A stretch of DNA of 24,885 bases from Paulinella micropora (lineage: Eukaryota; Cercozoa; Imbricatea; Euglyphida; Paulinellidae), in the NCBI GenBank assembly GCA_019918135.1, contig WBZZ01004651.1, positions 215,001 to 239,885 on the forward strand, written 5' to 3'. The position numbers were made by a program, and so were the translations under genes. The notes below the pieces were generated by a model. The model saw nothing but the letters and a program-made list of their open reading frames with translations, did not search any database and had not been told where the DNA came from. Shown in pieces: positions 1 to 9,381 of this stretch. Numbering within the stretch: position 1 is the first letter of the stretch; the number at the start of each line of letters is the position of its first letter.

Positions 1-59
1 TCTTCTTCTTCTTCTTCTTCTTCTGCTTCTTCTTCTTCTTCTTTCTTCCTTCTTCCTTA
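1..59. repeat. (TTC)n microsatellite
   Basis: Nearly pure TTC/CTT triplets at the left edge, grading into pyrimidine-rich sequence to about 95. Simple-sequence DNA; no coding role is supported. Confidence 0.95.
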
Positions 60-101
60 TCTTCCTCTTTTCCCTCTTTTCCCTCTTCTTCCTCTTATTT
101 T

Positions 102-130
102 AATATTATTATTATTATTATTATTATATT
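102..130. repeat. (TTA)n microsatellite before the first SINE
   Basis: A run of ATT/TTA triplets directly upstream of the first SINE head at 133. The same triplet forms the 3' tail of each SINE copy, so this run is probably the tail of an earlier copy whose body is gone, or the target into which the array grew. Confidence 0.85.
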
Positions 131-132
131 GT

Positions 133-420
133 GGACACCGTGATAGCCCAGTGGTCAAGTTCTACCATCTGGGCCCTGTCGCCAGTTCGATTCCCGTCGG
201 TGCCACCAGTATTTTCATTGAACATACCGCTCCGTCTGGACCAGTATTTTCATTGAACATACCGGTCCGTCTGGAAGTGTTGGAACTGCCCTTGCGGGGG
301 TGTCATTAGAGCTTATCGTCAATTCTTCGTACTCCCCTCACGGGTGAGACGATGGAGGCGCATGTGCAGAAATGCATCAGCCATTGACAGAGAAGCACTA
401 TTATTATATTATTATTATTA
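133..420 (+). mobile_element. tRNA-derived SINE, copy 1
   Basis: The unit starts with a tRNA-like head. An A-box-like TAGCCCAGTGG lies at 144-154 and a B-box-like GTTCGATTCCC at 185-195, about 40 bp apart, as in the internal RNA polymerase III promoter of tRNA genes. The body holds two direct sub-repeats of the CCAGTATTTTCATTGAACAT type (207 and 241) and a unique part, then a (TTA)n tail. No reading frame is expected, since SINEs depend on a partner LINE. I do not recognise the family name. Confidence 0.8.
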
Positions 421-715
421 GGACACCGTGATAGCCCAGTGGTCAAGTTCTACCATCTGGGCCCTGTCGCCAGTTCGATTCCCGTCGGTGCCACCAGTAT
501 TTTCATTGAACATACCGGTCTATTTCTGGACCAGTATTTTCATTGAACATACCGGCCCGTCTGGAAGTGTTGGAACTGCCCTTGCGGGGGTGTCATTAGA
601 GCTTATCGTCAATTCTTCGTACTCCCCTCACTGGTGAGACGATGGAGGCGCATGTGCAGAAATGCATCAGCCATTGACAGAGAAGCACTATATTATTATT
701 ATTATTATTATTATT
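421..715 (+). mobile_element. tRNA-derived SINE, copy 2
   Basis: Near-identical second copy, in the same orientation, joined directly to the (TTA)n tail of copy 1. It has the same A and B boxes and the same two sub-repeats, with small substitutions such as a changed spacer between sub-repeats near 519-530. It ends in its own (TTA)n tail. Confidence 0.8.
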
Positions 716-981
716 GGACACCGTGATAGCCCAGTGGTCAAGTTCTACCATCTGGGCCCTGTCGCCAGTTCGATTCCCGTCGGTGCCACCAGTATTTTCA
801 TTGAACATACCGGTCCGTCTGGACCAGTATTTTCATTGAACATACCGGTCCGTCTGGAAGTGTTGGAACTGCCTTTGCGGGGGTGTCATTAAAGCTTATC
901 GTCAATTCTTCGTACTCCCCTCACGGGTGAGACGATGGAGGCGCATGTGCAGATTTGCATCAGCCATTGACAGAGAAGCAC

Positions 982-1029
<48 letters not shown>
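716..1029 (+). mobile_element. tRNA-derived SINE, copy 3
   Basis: Third head-to-tail copy, with the longest (TTA)n tail of the three (about 982-1029). Differences from copies 1 and 2 are few point changes, so the three units are young or homogenised. The long TTA tail translates as poly-Tyr or poly-Leu in places; that is not coding. Confidence 0.8.
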
Positions 1030-1769
1030 CATGTCTTTGTACGAAGCACGTCGACGTTGGTGACGCACTACGAGAAAGGCTTCCCGCTAGGCTCTATGGG
1101 GCGGGATGGGGTATGTCCATCTCCCTCCCATTTTGTCTTTTTTCCTCTCCTCTCATAGGTTGCCTCTTTCTTCCTGCCATGTTCTCTTTGCCCATTTAGC
1201 AGCCCAGTGCTCTCTATACTTACTCTCTTCACACGCAAAGGTGATATTCTAGGTAGCGTACATTAACAACCATGTGCGGCTTACCGTCTTCTTTCACCAG
1301 GTCCCCTGCCGTGCCCTCTCTCTTGCTTTCTCCGTCGGCAGTCTTCCAAAAATCATGCAAGCTTTATGTGTGACGGTTTCTCGATGAGATCTTCTGACGA
1401 TGCTTGGCGCGCGCTTGCTTGGAGAAAGTGCGTGGCGCGCGGGATGCTTGCCAGCTGCTGTGTGCTGTGTGTCGGTGTGTCGCTGCTGCAGGACCCGAGC
1501 TCGTTCGAGGGTTCTCGCGTGGTGGGTTTCGAGGTTCAGCCCTACAGCGTCCTGCACCAGGTTTTCGCCGTTTACTCCTGCTTGTTCTCCTCTCCCTTTC
1601 CTCGCAATATTTGGTGAACCTCTTAACAATCTTCCTTGACTTCAACGGGTCACGCATGAATGAGCGAAGACTTTTTCGGGTCTGTCATACCCTCTTTTTC
1701 CATTATGTGATGCAGTTGCTTGCTTCCAGTTGTTTGCTTCTTGAATTTAGTTCCTTGAATGCATCGCAG
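1030..1769. other. Host sequence with no supported gene
   Basis: Unique-looking sequence with pyrimidine-rich stretches. Several open frames cross it on both strands, but none resembles a protein I know and none shows a consistent exon structure. It lies just 5' of the TM9SF exons, so it may be an intron of that gene or hold divergent luminal-domain exons. Confidence 0.5.
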
Positions 1770-1896
1770 GCAGCGCCAACGCCCGCTTCAAAAACGATGC
1801 CTTGCTAACTGTTGGCCAGCCTGTGGGAAAGTGGCAGATTGGGGACGCAGGCACGCCCACACTGCTGACCTGCCCCACCGAACGCCTGGTCCTGCT
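1770..1896 (+). CDS. Tentative exon upstream of the TM9SF exons
   Basis: After an acceptor-like GCAG (1766-1769) an open frame runs to a possible GT donor at 1897. It would encode about 42 residues including TVGQPVGKWQIGDAG. I cannot align it to the TM9SF luminal domain, which is the least conserved part of the family. The only support is position and splice-like borders; it may be intronic. Confidence 0.25.
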
Positions 1897-2047
1897 GCAG
1901 CTCCTCACTCCTGCCTCTTGACCTCTTCTCCTGTCTAGTAATTGTGGTTGCTAATTCTTCCTACCTTTCTCCGTGTTTGCCCCATGTATTGCCCTTGCCA
2001 GCAAGCCTTTGCCCACCTGCGCTCAGTTGTGGTGTGCTCTTGTGCAG

Positions 2048-4398
2048 AACGCCGAGATTGAAGACTTGAGCAAGCAGCCTGTTAGCGGACCCGAGGTGAA
2101 GCCCGCTTGAAGTAGTCTCTACACACACGTGCGTATGTGTTGCGGCGGGGCAACAGGTGGTTGCGCATGCGGTGGGCAAGACCACGATCTTCTGGACGTA
2201 CGATGTACTCTGGTAACACACACACACACACACACCTTCCGCTCGTCCACCTACCTCAACACCTCTACGGGGCCGACACTGACACTTGACCTGCAGCGAC
2301 CCAGGCCCCCGACTGAGGTCGCTCGGGCCAGCCAGGCCACAGCAGGCTCGGGCCTAGCCTTTGGATCTTGTGTGTGTGGCACATACAGGGAGGAGAGCGA
2401 CGTCAAGTGGGCCTCCCGCTGGGACCTGTACCTTAAGGTATTCAAAACACTTAAGCAAGTAATCTGCATAGGCTTACACTTCTGGATGCATACAGCCTTA
2501 TATGAAGTTAACAAATGTGTGTAAATGCACAAGATGACAGACTCGGAGATCCACTGGTTTTCCATCGTCAACTCGATCACGATTGTCCTCTGCTTGACTG
2601 GTTTCCCTTTCCGCCTCTCAGCCAAGCCTGGCAGCAGTATTCCCTTACACCGCTTTTGCTGAGAGCTACTTATACATATCACAGGACACTGCTACGTCTG
2701 GCTATGCTTCCTTTCTAGTTTGCGTCTGGCTATGCTTCCTTTCTACTGTGCGTAGCTTTCTGTGTCTTTTTCTATCATTCTTTGTTTGTTGGTACATACT
2801 GGTGTAGGGATAGTGGCCCTGATTCTGGTGCGAACACTCAAACAAGATATCCTGCGATACAACACGGTACATACACACACGCGACGCAGAGATTAATGGA
2901 TACTAAATGAGCTGGCTGGAGCAATTGACTAGAATAGTTTGCGAAGCCAGGTTCGTGTGAAGGAGGAAGCAACCAATGCGGCTCGATACTGGAGGTCCAA
3001 GATCAGAAAGGGACAGCCAGGGATACCAGCGGTGCCCAATGCCAAGCACCACTGGCTCATATTCTGCCCCGCACAGCAGCCTGACACAAGTGGTGTCTGA
3101 CGGGCAGGGCAAGGGTGGGCTGTTCGGCGACAGGGAGGAGAGCGCGCGAGACCGCGTGGACCAGATACAGGAAGATTCAGGTGCTAACTTCCAGAATCTC
3201 ATATGTGCGCTTGCTAAAAGAATCTGTCACTAACTTCCAGACTGCTTGCTTCTTCCTGTTTCTGCCACTAGCTTCCACACTCTTATATACACGCGCTCTG
3301 ATCATGTGGCTGTTATGCGTGATGCCCATGTGACAAATTCTTTGCTGCTTGCAAATCAGCGATATGATGCACCTGTTGTCGAGGCATGTGTCTTGTACGT
3401 GTGCTGCAGGGTGGAAAACGGTGTGCGCGGATGTGTTTCGCCCCCCAGTGCACGGGGCCTGGCTGGCGGTGTTGTTGGGCACCGGCTCGCAGGTCCCGGC
3501 CGGGCTTGCCCTCGCTAACCACACCCACTCCCGCCCTGCTGCAATCCCGGCCGGGCTAGCCCTGGCTACCCATCCCACTCCGCCCTGCTGTGAACGTGGC
3601 AGGTGTTGAGCATGGTCTTCGTCACACTCACCTTCGCGCTCTGCGGCTTCCTATCCCCTGCCAACCGCGGAGGTCCTCCCGCGCCATCTGTATGCATGTA
3701 TGTATGTATGTATGTATGTATGTATGTATGTATGTATGTATGTATGTGTATGTATATGTGTGTGCATGTATGTATGTATGTACGTGTACTTCATCTACTC
3801 CTCCCTTGTCTCTTCTTTCGTGTTCTGTTCGCTCGGCGTACGTGTGTATATTTCTATCTCTATCTCCTCCTCCTCCTCCTCCTCCCCTCTTCTTCTTCTT
3901 CTTCTTCTTCTTCTTCTTTTCTTCTTCACTGTATATATACAAAAATACATCGACAAACGTATATATCTGTATTTTATGTGTGTATTTTTGTATGCGTGTA
4001 TGTATATTTGTATATGCAAATGTACAAGTCTTAAATATGTATATGTGCATGAACGTACGTGTCTCATTTTATGTAAATCTATGTTGGTGCTGTGTACGTG
4101 TGCATGTGTTTCTGTGTGCGTACGCGTGTAATCATTCAGCATACCTTGTACGTTTATTCGCATTTTCACGAGCGCACTTTACGTCTGTGTCAGGGCTGTT
4201 GTCTGCGTTGTTGTTGCTGTTTGTGCTGATGGGCTACGTGGCGGGCTGGGTCAGCACGCGCATCTATAAGTCTTTTGGGCTCATGGTCCACACAAGCACC
4301 GCCGCCAGCAAAGCAGCAGCACAGATGCCACCGCTGGCGCATAGATAGACACACCTGCCACCACAGCCATGCGAACAAGTCAGAACTGAGCGATCGAA

Positions 4399-4436
<38 letters not shown>

Positions 4437-6854
4437 TCTCTCTTTCTTTTTTTCTTTCTTTCTCGGGGTATGCTGCTTGCGCTGTGACCAAGAACTGGAA
4501 AAAGAACGCCTTTCGCACGGCGACCGTCGTGCCGGGAACCATTTTTGCCATCTTCTTCGTACTCAATCTGATCATCTGGGGCGAGAAAAGCTCAGGTCCA
4601 GTAAATGTCATGGACGGCATGGAGACATGGACAGGCCTAAGATGAAGACATAGACAGGCCTAAGCTAGCTCGATATTCTTCCATCCCCTGAACGCGCTCG
4701 ATCTTCTTCCATCCCCTGAACGCTAGTGCTATTTAATCCATTCCACCTGTTGAGTGCTCGCGGACATGACTTTGGTGCTGTTTCTTGTACGTTTCTTCGT
4801 GTGTGTGGCAGGCGCGGTGCCGTTCCCCACCTTGGTGGCGCTAGTGGTGCTTTGGCTCGGCATCAGCGGGCCTCTTGTCTATGTCGGCAGGTTCTCCTTG
4901 CTTTCCTTGCCTTCTTCCTCGGACCATGTGTGTGTGTGGGGGGGGGGGGGGGGCTGGGTTCAGTGTTTCGGCGTTCAAGAAGCCTGTGGAGTCTCCCCCT
5001 GTGCCCATCAGCGAGCATCTCAGACAAGTCTTGCCCGCGTCCTTCTGGTCCTGCATGCAGACCATGCACACCCCATGCCAGCAACAGCAACGTGCAAGAA
5101 CAGACTTTTGTCGTTGGATTGGCCAACCAAAGCGACTTGAGGCTGTGTCGTTTGCGCTGGGGTTATGTCTGTCTGCGCACAGACTCTGTTCTGCGCTGGC
5201 TCAGGCTGTACGATCCGCTGTTGGCAGCGGTGGTGGCAGGCGCATTACCTTTCGGTGGAGCCTTCATCGAGATCTTCTTCATCATGAGCTCCGTCTCTCA
5301 TCCTGCTTTCGCTTGATCATTGCTAGACCACGCACGTACTTTTGGACAGGTATGGCTTCACCAGTTCTACTATGTGTTCGGGGTGCTCTACATCGTCTTC
5401 TTTATTCTTTTACGGACGTGCGCCGAGATCAGTATCGTGCTGTGTTATTTCAACCTCTGTAACGAGGTACCCTTTCTCAGCTTCCCCAGTCGGTCGGCTG
5501 TCCAAGTGGAATATCTTGGCTGAGTTCGACTAGTATGTCTGTGAGGTTGCGCTTGTTATGAGCGATGTGTGTTGCTGCTGCAGGACTATCACTGGTGGTG
5601 GCGGTCGGTCATCACAGCGGGCTCTTCTGCCCTCTGGCTCTTCCTCTACTCTGTCTTCTACTTCTTCACACGGTCCACCTCTTTGTCGTGCAGGCCATGG
5701 CCCCCCCCCCCCCTGCTTTTTTAGACATCTGATTATGCGCACTTCTGCCCTTTCCCATCTTGTGCCGCTCGTCCGGCCTTGTTCTGCAGCAGCGCTCGGA
5801 CTGCCGCTTCTGCTGGACTTGTCTGCTCATGTGTGTGCTTGCGCTTTCATTTGGCTTACTGCGGTCATGCAGCTAGATGGGTCGGGCTGGAACGTGTGCT
5901 GTCTTATGTGCTGAGTGCTGTTCTGTTGTGCTTGCTGTTACAGGCTAGAGATCACTGACTTTGTGTGTGCATTCTGTTGCAGGCTAGAGATCACTGGAAT
6001 TGTCTCCGCGATCCTCTTCTTTGGTTACATGCTGATAGTCTCCATTCTCTTCTTCCTCTTCACTGGCACTGTTGGGTAATTTTCTTGTCTTTATCCATTC
6101 ATCTTAAAATAGTTCATGAGCATCTTATTTAATACTAACCTCTCGGTAAGCACAGGTTTACACCCTTTCGTTGTGTCTGGGATAGCCTCCTATAAATACA
6201 CTAGAACCACTGTAACACCCCTTTCAGGCCACCTCCATATACGATTGCAAAGTTGAACGGTATGTTAATTAATTCGTCGTACAGTAAGGAAGCCATGGCG
6301 GTACAGGCCTGTCGGGTCAGCCACGTCGAGGACTCAGGAACACCATTTTTCTGAGGTTTTTGAGGTAAAGGCGGGATTGGAGTGAATTTCTTTGGAAAGC
6401 AGGGGTGGGAAAAGGGTGCATTCCACACTTACGTCGGTGTCCATGTTTGTACGGATGGATAGCGAGACAGAGAGATGAACAAATAGATGGAGGATGGATT
6501 GATATGAAGGGCATTTGACAGCCTTCACGTATTCTCGTATAGACAGGAAGGGAAGATACATATTCTAAAAAGAATGTCAAAAAGCATAGGAATGGGATGA
6601 TAAACAATCTCATCCGAGCCGCCAACAGAAGCCAGCAGCATCACAGCAGAGATCAGAGGACATGAGACGTGACCAAACGCTACAAAAGAGAAGAGCGAGA
6701 CAGAGACAGAGAGAGGGGGAGAGACAGAGAGAGAGAGAGAGAGACAGACAGACAGGCAGAGAGAGAGAGAGAGAAGCGATGGTGTGCGTGCTGCAGCTAC
6801 TTTGCCTGCTACTACTTCCTGCGCAAGATCTACGGCTCCCTCAAGATCGACTGA
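2048..6854 (+). CDS. TM9SF (nonaspanin) multi-exon gene, C-terminal membrane half
   Basis: Nonaspanins are Golgi/endosomal proteins with a luminal N-terminus and nine membrane spans, tied to protein sorting and adhesion. Exons read from GT-AG borders and phase: 2048-2095, 2157-2212, 2389-2437, 2534-2600, 2808-2866, 3108-3180, 3410-3492, 3603-3672, 4194-4285, 4493-4595, 4812-4890, 4964-5027, 5205-5292, 5350-5466, 5584-5672, 5983-6075, 6797-6854. Phases agree at nearly every junction; an exon between 5028 and 5204 is unresolved. Family hallmarks in order: [91 protein letters not shown], and the ending KIYGSLKID. The terminal K-x-D matches the family's Golgi-retention signal. The 5' luminal exons are missing or unrecognised. 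Wording such as [10 protein letters not shown] is closest to plant and protist members. The first two exons are less certain. Confidence 0.9.
2217..2235. repeat. (CA)n microsatellite
   Basis: CA dinucleotide run directly after the donor at 2213 of a TM9SF intron. Confidence 0.85.
2695..2744. repeat. Short tandem duplication in a TM9SF intron
   Basis: GTCTGGCTATGCTTCCTTTC occurs at about 2695 and again at about 2723, a 28-bp-period duplication inside the intron 2601-2807. Confidence 0.75.
3495..3590. repeat. Tandem duplication filling a TM9SF intron
   Basis: Two copies of a GC-rich unit of about 46 bp (3495-3541 and 3546-3590), each beginning CCCGGCCGGGCT and ending CCGCCCTGCTG. They make up most of the 110 bp intron between the exons ending 3492 and starting 3603. 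The CCCGGCCGGG core is a palindrome. Confidence 0.8.
3690..3785. repeat. (TGTA)n microsatellite
   Basis: Long TGTA/TATG tetranucleotide run with a few interruptions, in the TM9SF intron 3673-4193. It gives artefactual Met-Tyr-Val-Cys repeats if translated. Confidence 0.95.
3863..3926. repeat. (TCC)n / (TTC)n compound microsatellite
   Basis: TCC triplets pass directly into TTC triplets, in the same intron as the TGTA run. Confidence 0.95.
4399..4465. repeat. (TC)n microsatellite
   Basis: TC dinucleotides followed by TTTC-rich sequence, 30 to 90 bp upstream of the acceptor at 4491-4492. It may serve as an extended polypyrimidine tract for that splice site. Confidence 0.95.
4621..4725. repeat. 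Two adjacent short tandem duplications in an intron
   Basis: In the intron 4596-4811 the phrase GACAGGCCTAAG occurs twice (about 4630 and 4653), followed by two copies of a unit containing CTTCCATCCCCTGAACGC (about 4677 and 4704). Confidence 0.75.
4938..4953. repeat. Poly-G tract (16 G)
   Basis: Sixteen consecutive G residues, 8 bp before the acceptor at 4962-4963. It takes the place where a polypyrimidine tract would be expected. Its length may be unreliable in the assembly. Confidence 0.9.
5701..5713. repeat. Poly-C tract (13 C)
   Basis: Thirteen consecutive C residues inside the intron 5673-5982. Confidence 0.9.
5941..5996 (+). repeat. Duplicated splice acceptor of a TM9SF exon
   Basis: CAGGCTAGAGATCACTG occurs at 5941-5957 and again at 5980-5996, exactly 39 bp apart. 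The second copy is the acceptor and first codons of the exon 5983-6075. The segment between stays open in the same frame, so use of the first acceptor would add 13 residues. Confidence 0.8.
6695..6776. repeat. (GA)n-rich purine tract
   Basis: GAGA/CAGA repeats just upstream of the last TM9SF exon, in the intron 6076-6796. Translation gives artefactual Arg/Glu repeats. Confidence 0.9.
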
Positions 6855-8169
6855 TACTCCGTCCACGCTTTCTTCCATCTTACCTTTCCCGGCTTATTCT
6901 CCATGATCATATTCAGTGAGGCCTCTATACTTAAGGACTGCAGCTGTTCTCCATCTTGGCAGTTTTGGATGACTGCAATTATTGATAATACAGCAACAGA
7001 CTACAACAGTACTGACGCTGCGTGATGCTGCTAGTGCCAGTCGTGGTGGTGGTAAGTGGTACATTACAGGCAGTGCTGCTGCTCCACTACTAATTACAGT
7101 AATAGGCAGTGTTCACGGACTTCAAATTAACGGAGCTGTCAGATTTAAAATTGGTTCTTCGTTTGAAATTGTCATGGTAACTGTCATTGTTACATTTCGC
7201 AAAAATTGTACTGGTTTTGGGGACCGGGACGGAATCGATGTAGCAGCAGTAGCAGTTACCTAATCAAGTTGCGTTTCTTTAAATTCTCTGTCCGCTTATA
7301 GTATTATTAATACTGTACGGTCCACTCGATCCACTCAGTAGTAAGTGGATCCAAATTTTATGAATAAAAATAAAGGTCATTTTTAGTGTGTTTTTTACGT
7401 ACTTAAGCTTATTTGAGCTTGCCGTGTACAGTCTTATTAATATAATTATATATTATTAAGAAAAATTTAATAAGAATTACTGTAGGCGGAGATAGTTAAA
7501 TATGTGTTATTTTCTGGCATACTCCTGTGCTAATAAACTTGATGCACAACGACAGTGAGAGTCTCTTAATAACGACGGACTCGGCCTGTTAAGCCTACGG
7601 TAACTTGAATCGGTCTAATTTCAACTTTAGTAAAATGATCAGTAGCTCACACCAGTGTTGGAACTAATAATTAATACTGTTAATAATTAGTTAGCCGGCC
7701 GGCCGTATCCTAGTAACGGTGTCGTTAGAGCCATTACTTAGATCCGGCCAGTCATGTTACTCGTTCTGCGCTTTGCGCGCCTTCTGTTTTCAATTAAAGT
7801 TCTGTTACTGCAAACTGCGTTTGGTGAGAGTTCCAGATTAATATATTTAATACAATTAATATATTAGTCTAACATGTTATCGAGCCTTGTAGTGCGAACT
7901 CCGTGTAAAGAACTTTAATCATCTATACACAGATTTGGTGTGCGTGCATCAGGCAGCCACCAAAAGAGTGTTGCAGGTGGACTTGCGCCAGGCAGTCACC
8001 CACAACTGTGGGCGTGCAATAGGCAGCCACTGTGATCTGTTCTGTGGTTTGACTAGTTACGAAATAGATACTAGTATACCACAACCTCGCATTTATCCTT
8101 TTACATCTCTTTCTATCCTAGCCGATAGAATTCATTTGATAGTCGAGTTTTTCTCCTATCTTCCGCCCT
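6855..8169. other. AT-rich intergenic host DNA with small hairpins
   Basis: No convincing gene. It holds a perfect 8-bp inverted repeat (GATCCACT at 7328-7335, AGTGGATC at 7344-7351), an AATAAA at 7363-7368, an AT hairpin at about 7835-7870, and a CCGGCCGG-type palindrome near 7695. AATAAA lies about 510 bp after the TM9SF stop and could be its polyadenylation signal, but that is only a guess. Confidence 0.5.
7951..8030 (+). repeat. Three short direct repeats (AGGCAGYCAC)
   Basis: AGGCAGCCAC at 7951-7960, AGGCAGTCAC at 7990-7999 and AGGCAGCCAC at 8021-8030, spaced 39 and 31 bp. Each is preceded by a TGCGTGC- or TTGCGCC-like phrase. The function is unknown. Confidence 0.6.
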
Positions 8170-8670
8170 TTGACAGTCAATATTGCATACAATTCCACAT
8201 TTGACTTAGCGAAACTAAAACTGGACCCTCCAAAGTTCTATGATGATAAACCAGACTGGGATTTGTTTTACCATACTCTGATTTCGATCATTGGTGTAAC
8301 AAATCCACAAGTCTTGACTATCATCCCAGGCATGGAGGATCATCCGTTTACCAAGAACCTAAAATTACCCAACATCCTAGTCCCTTCTGACTCTCCTATT
8401 GAGGATCCCTTACATTCTCCAAGGGGTGAAGCGGGAGATCAAAGCAAAGTTAAGGAGGAAACAGAGGAGGGTGGGTCAATTAAGGTTGAGCCTACTGCAG
8501 AACGAAGGAAAGCTGCTAAACCGGCCACCTCGGCGTGGGTCAAGAAAAAGCTTGCAGTTGTTCACCAGAACAACCAAGTTATTGTCTTGAAGGAGCCTAT
8601 CCACATACGGGAGGAGCAGATCGTTGCGAGGGGGCGGTCCTTGCATTTAAAACAATCTTTCAGTTGTTGA
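8170..8670 (+). CDS. Open frame, possible degraded gag-like protein
   Basis: The frame is open for 166 codons from a TTG with no early ATG, so it is probably a fragment. The N-terminal part includes LKLDPPKFYDDKPDWDLFYH, which loosely resembles the P-K-F-x-G-D-x-x-x-W opening of retrotransposon Gag proteins. The middle is acidic (KEETEEGG) and the end basic. A downstream frame at about 8669-8785 also looks protein-like (NPNEWYDPSALN), so a frameshift near 8,665 is possible. No zinc knuckle, protease or reverse transcriptase follows. This could equally be an unrelated host or viral remnant. Confidence 0.25.
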   Translation: MTVNIAYNSTFDLAKLKLDPPKFYDDKPDWDLFYHTLISIIGVTNPQVLTIIPGMEDHPFTKNLKLPNILVPSDSPIEDPLHSPRGEAGDQSKVKEETEEGGSIKVEPTAERRKAAKPATSAWVKKKLAVVHQNNQVIVLKEPIHIREEQIVARGRSLHLKQSFSC

Positions 8671-8785
8671 TCCCCCGGGTATGGCTCCACTCAACCCGAA
8701 TGAGTGGTATGATCCCAGTGCCCTAAACAAACAGAACGTGAAGGTCGAGAACGGTGTTTCGTCACCTTCGACCGTCACATTCTGA

Positions 8786-9160
8786 CTCCCTCCTAGTCGC
8801 CCATCTCTGAAAGCATCCCTACCTATATACCGTGATGTCTATTGCAATAAGTCACCATGTCTATGTGGATGGCGGTGTGATGAGATGAAGTCTTATGTCC
8901 CCTTTTCGCATGAGACTGAAAATGAGAGGGGCGGATACATAGGGAGAGGGATAGGGTTAGCATGTTGCTCTGTCATGCCTGATGATGAAAAGTGTGATAT
9001 GTCTATGCATGGGCATGAGCATGATGCTAAATGTCGTATGGACAGGGCATTACACCCAGTAGTTAAACCCCATAATGCTGAGTGCATTCACGCCACTGTT
9101 TTCCACCGAATGTGTAAACATAGAGGTGTGAAAGCAATGGAGTCTGGGAAGTGCCAATGA
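8786..9160 (+). CDS. Cysteine/histidine-rich open frame, unknown
   Basis: The frame is open from a TGA at 8783-8785 to the stop at 9158-9160. It contains about a dozen cysteines and many histidines, e.g. CNKSPCLCGWRC near the start and HGHEHDAKC in the middle. That composition suggests metal binding, but the spacing matches no family I know. Its 3' end overlaps, in another frame, the start of the ribonucleotide reductase fragment, so the two cannot both be intact genes. It lies at the host/virus boundary. It is either the 3' part of a neighbouring element or chance coding. Confidence 0.25.
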   Translation, partial: LPPSRPSLKASLPIYRDVYCNKSPCLCGWRCDEMKSYVPFSHETENERGGYIGRGIGLACCSVMPDDEKCDMSMHGHEHDAKCRMDRALHPVVKPHNAECIHATVFHRMCKHRGVKAMESGKCQ

Positions 9161-9381
9161 AGGCCCAGCTGCAACTCTCCGCGCTGCGTGGTCCTTATGT
9201 GTGCCAGTCGCAGTCACTCAACGTCTACTTGGCTAACGCTACCGAACGCAAGCTGTCTAGCTCACATTTCTACGCCTGGGAATCAGGCCTCAAAACCGGC
9301 TGCTACTACCTTAGAACCAAGGCCGCGACTAGTGCCAATGTATCGTGTAACGGTGACGTGTGTGTCATGTGTACAGTTTAA
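9124..9381 (+). pseudogene. Ribonucleotide reductase large subunit, C-terminal fragment
   Basis: About 85 codons match the C-terminal end of class Ia ribonucleotide reductase large subunit, which reduces ribonucleotides to deoxyribonucleotides. Visible signatures are VWEVPMKAQ, the QSQSLN motif, HFYAWESGLKTGCYYLRTK and the redox-shuttle ending CVMC two residues before the stop. The other 700 or so residues are absent: the frame meets TAG at 9121-9123 and unrelated sequence lies upstream. The stop at 9379-9381 directly abuts the stop of the convergent gene starting at 9382. That zero spacing is typical of compact viral genomes and suggests this is a viral, not host, copy cut by the insertion junction. 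Many nucleocytoplasmic large DNA viruses carry this enzyme. Confidence 0.85.

Noticed and set aside
133..206. Functional tRNA genes in the SINE heads
   Set aside because: The A and B boxes are present, but the acceptor stem does not pair convincingly and the unit repeats with non-tRNA bodies, so these are SINE heads.
927..1199. Open frames with long poly-Leu or poly-Tyr
   Set aside because: They are translations of the (TTA)n SINE tail.
3590..4348. Long plus-strand frames of Met-Tyr-Val-Cys and Ser/Phe repeats
   Set aside because: They translate the TGTA, TCC and TTC microsatellites inside a TM9SF intron; only 3603-3672 and 4194-4285 are exons.
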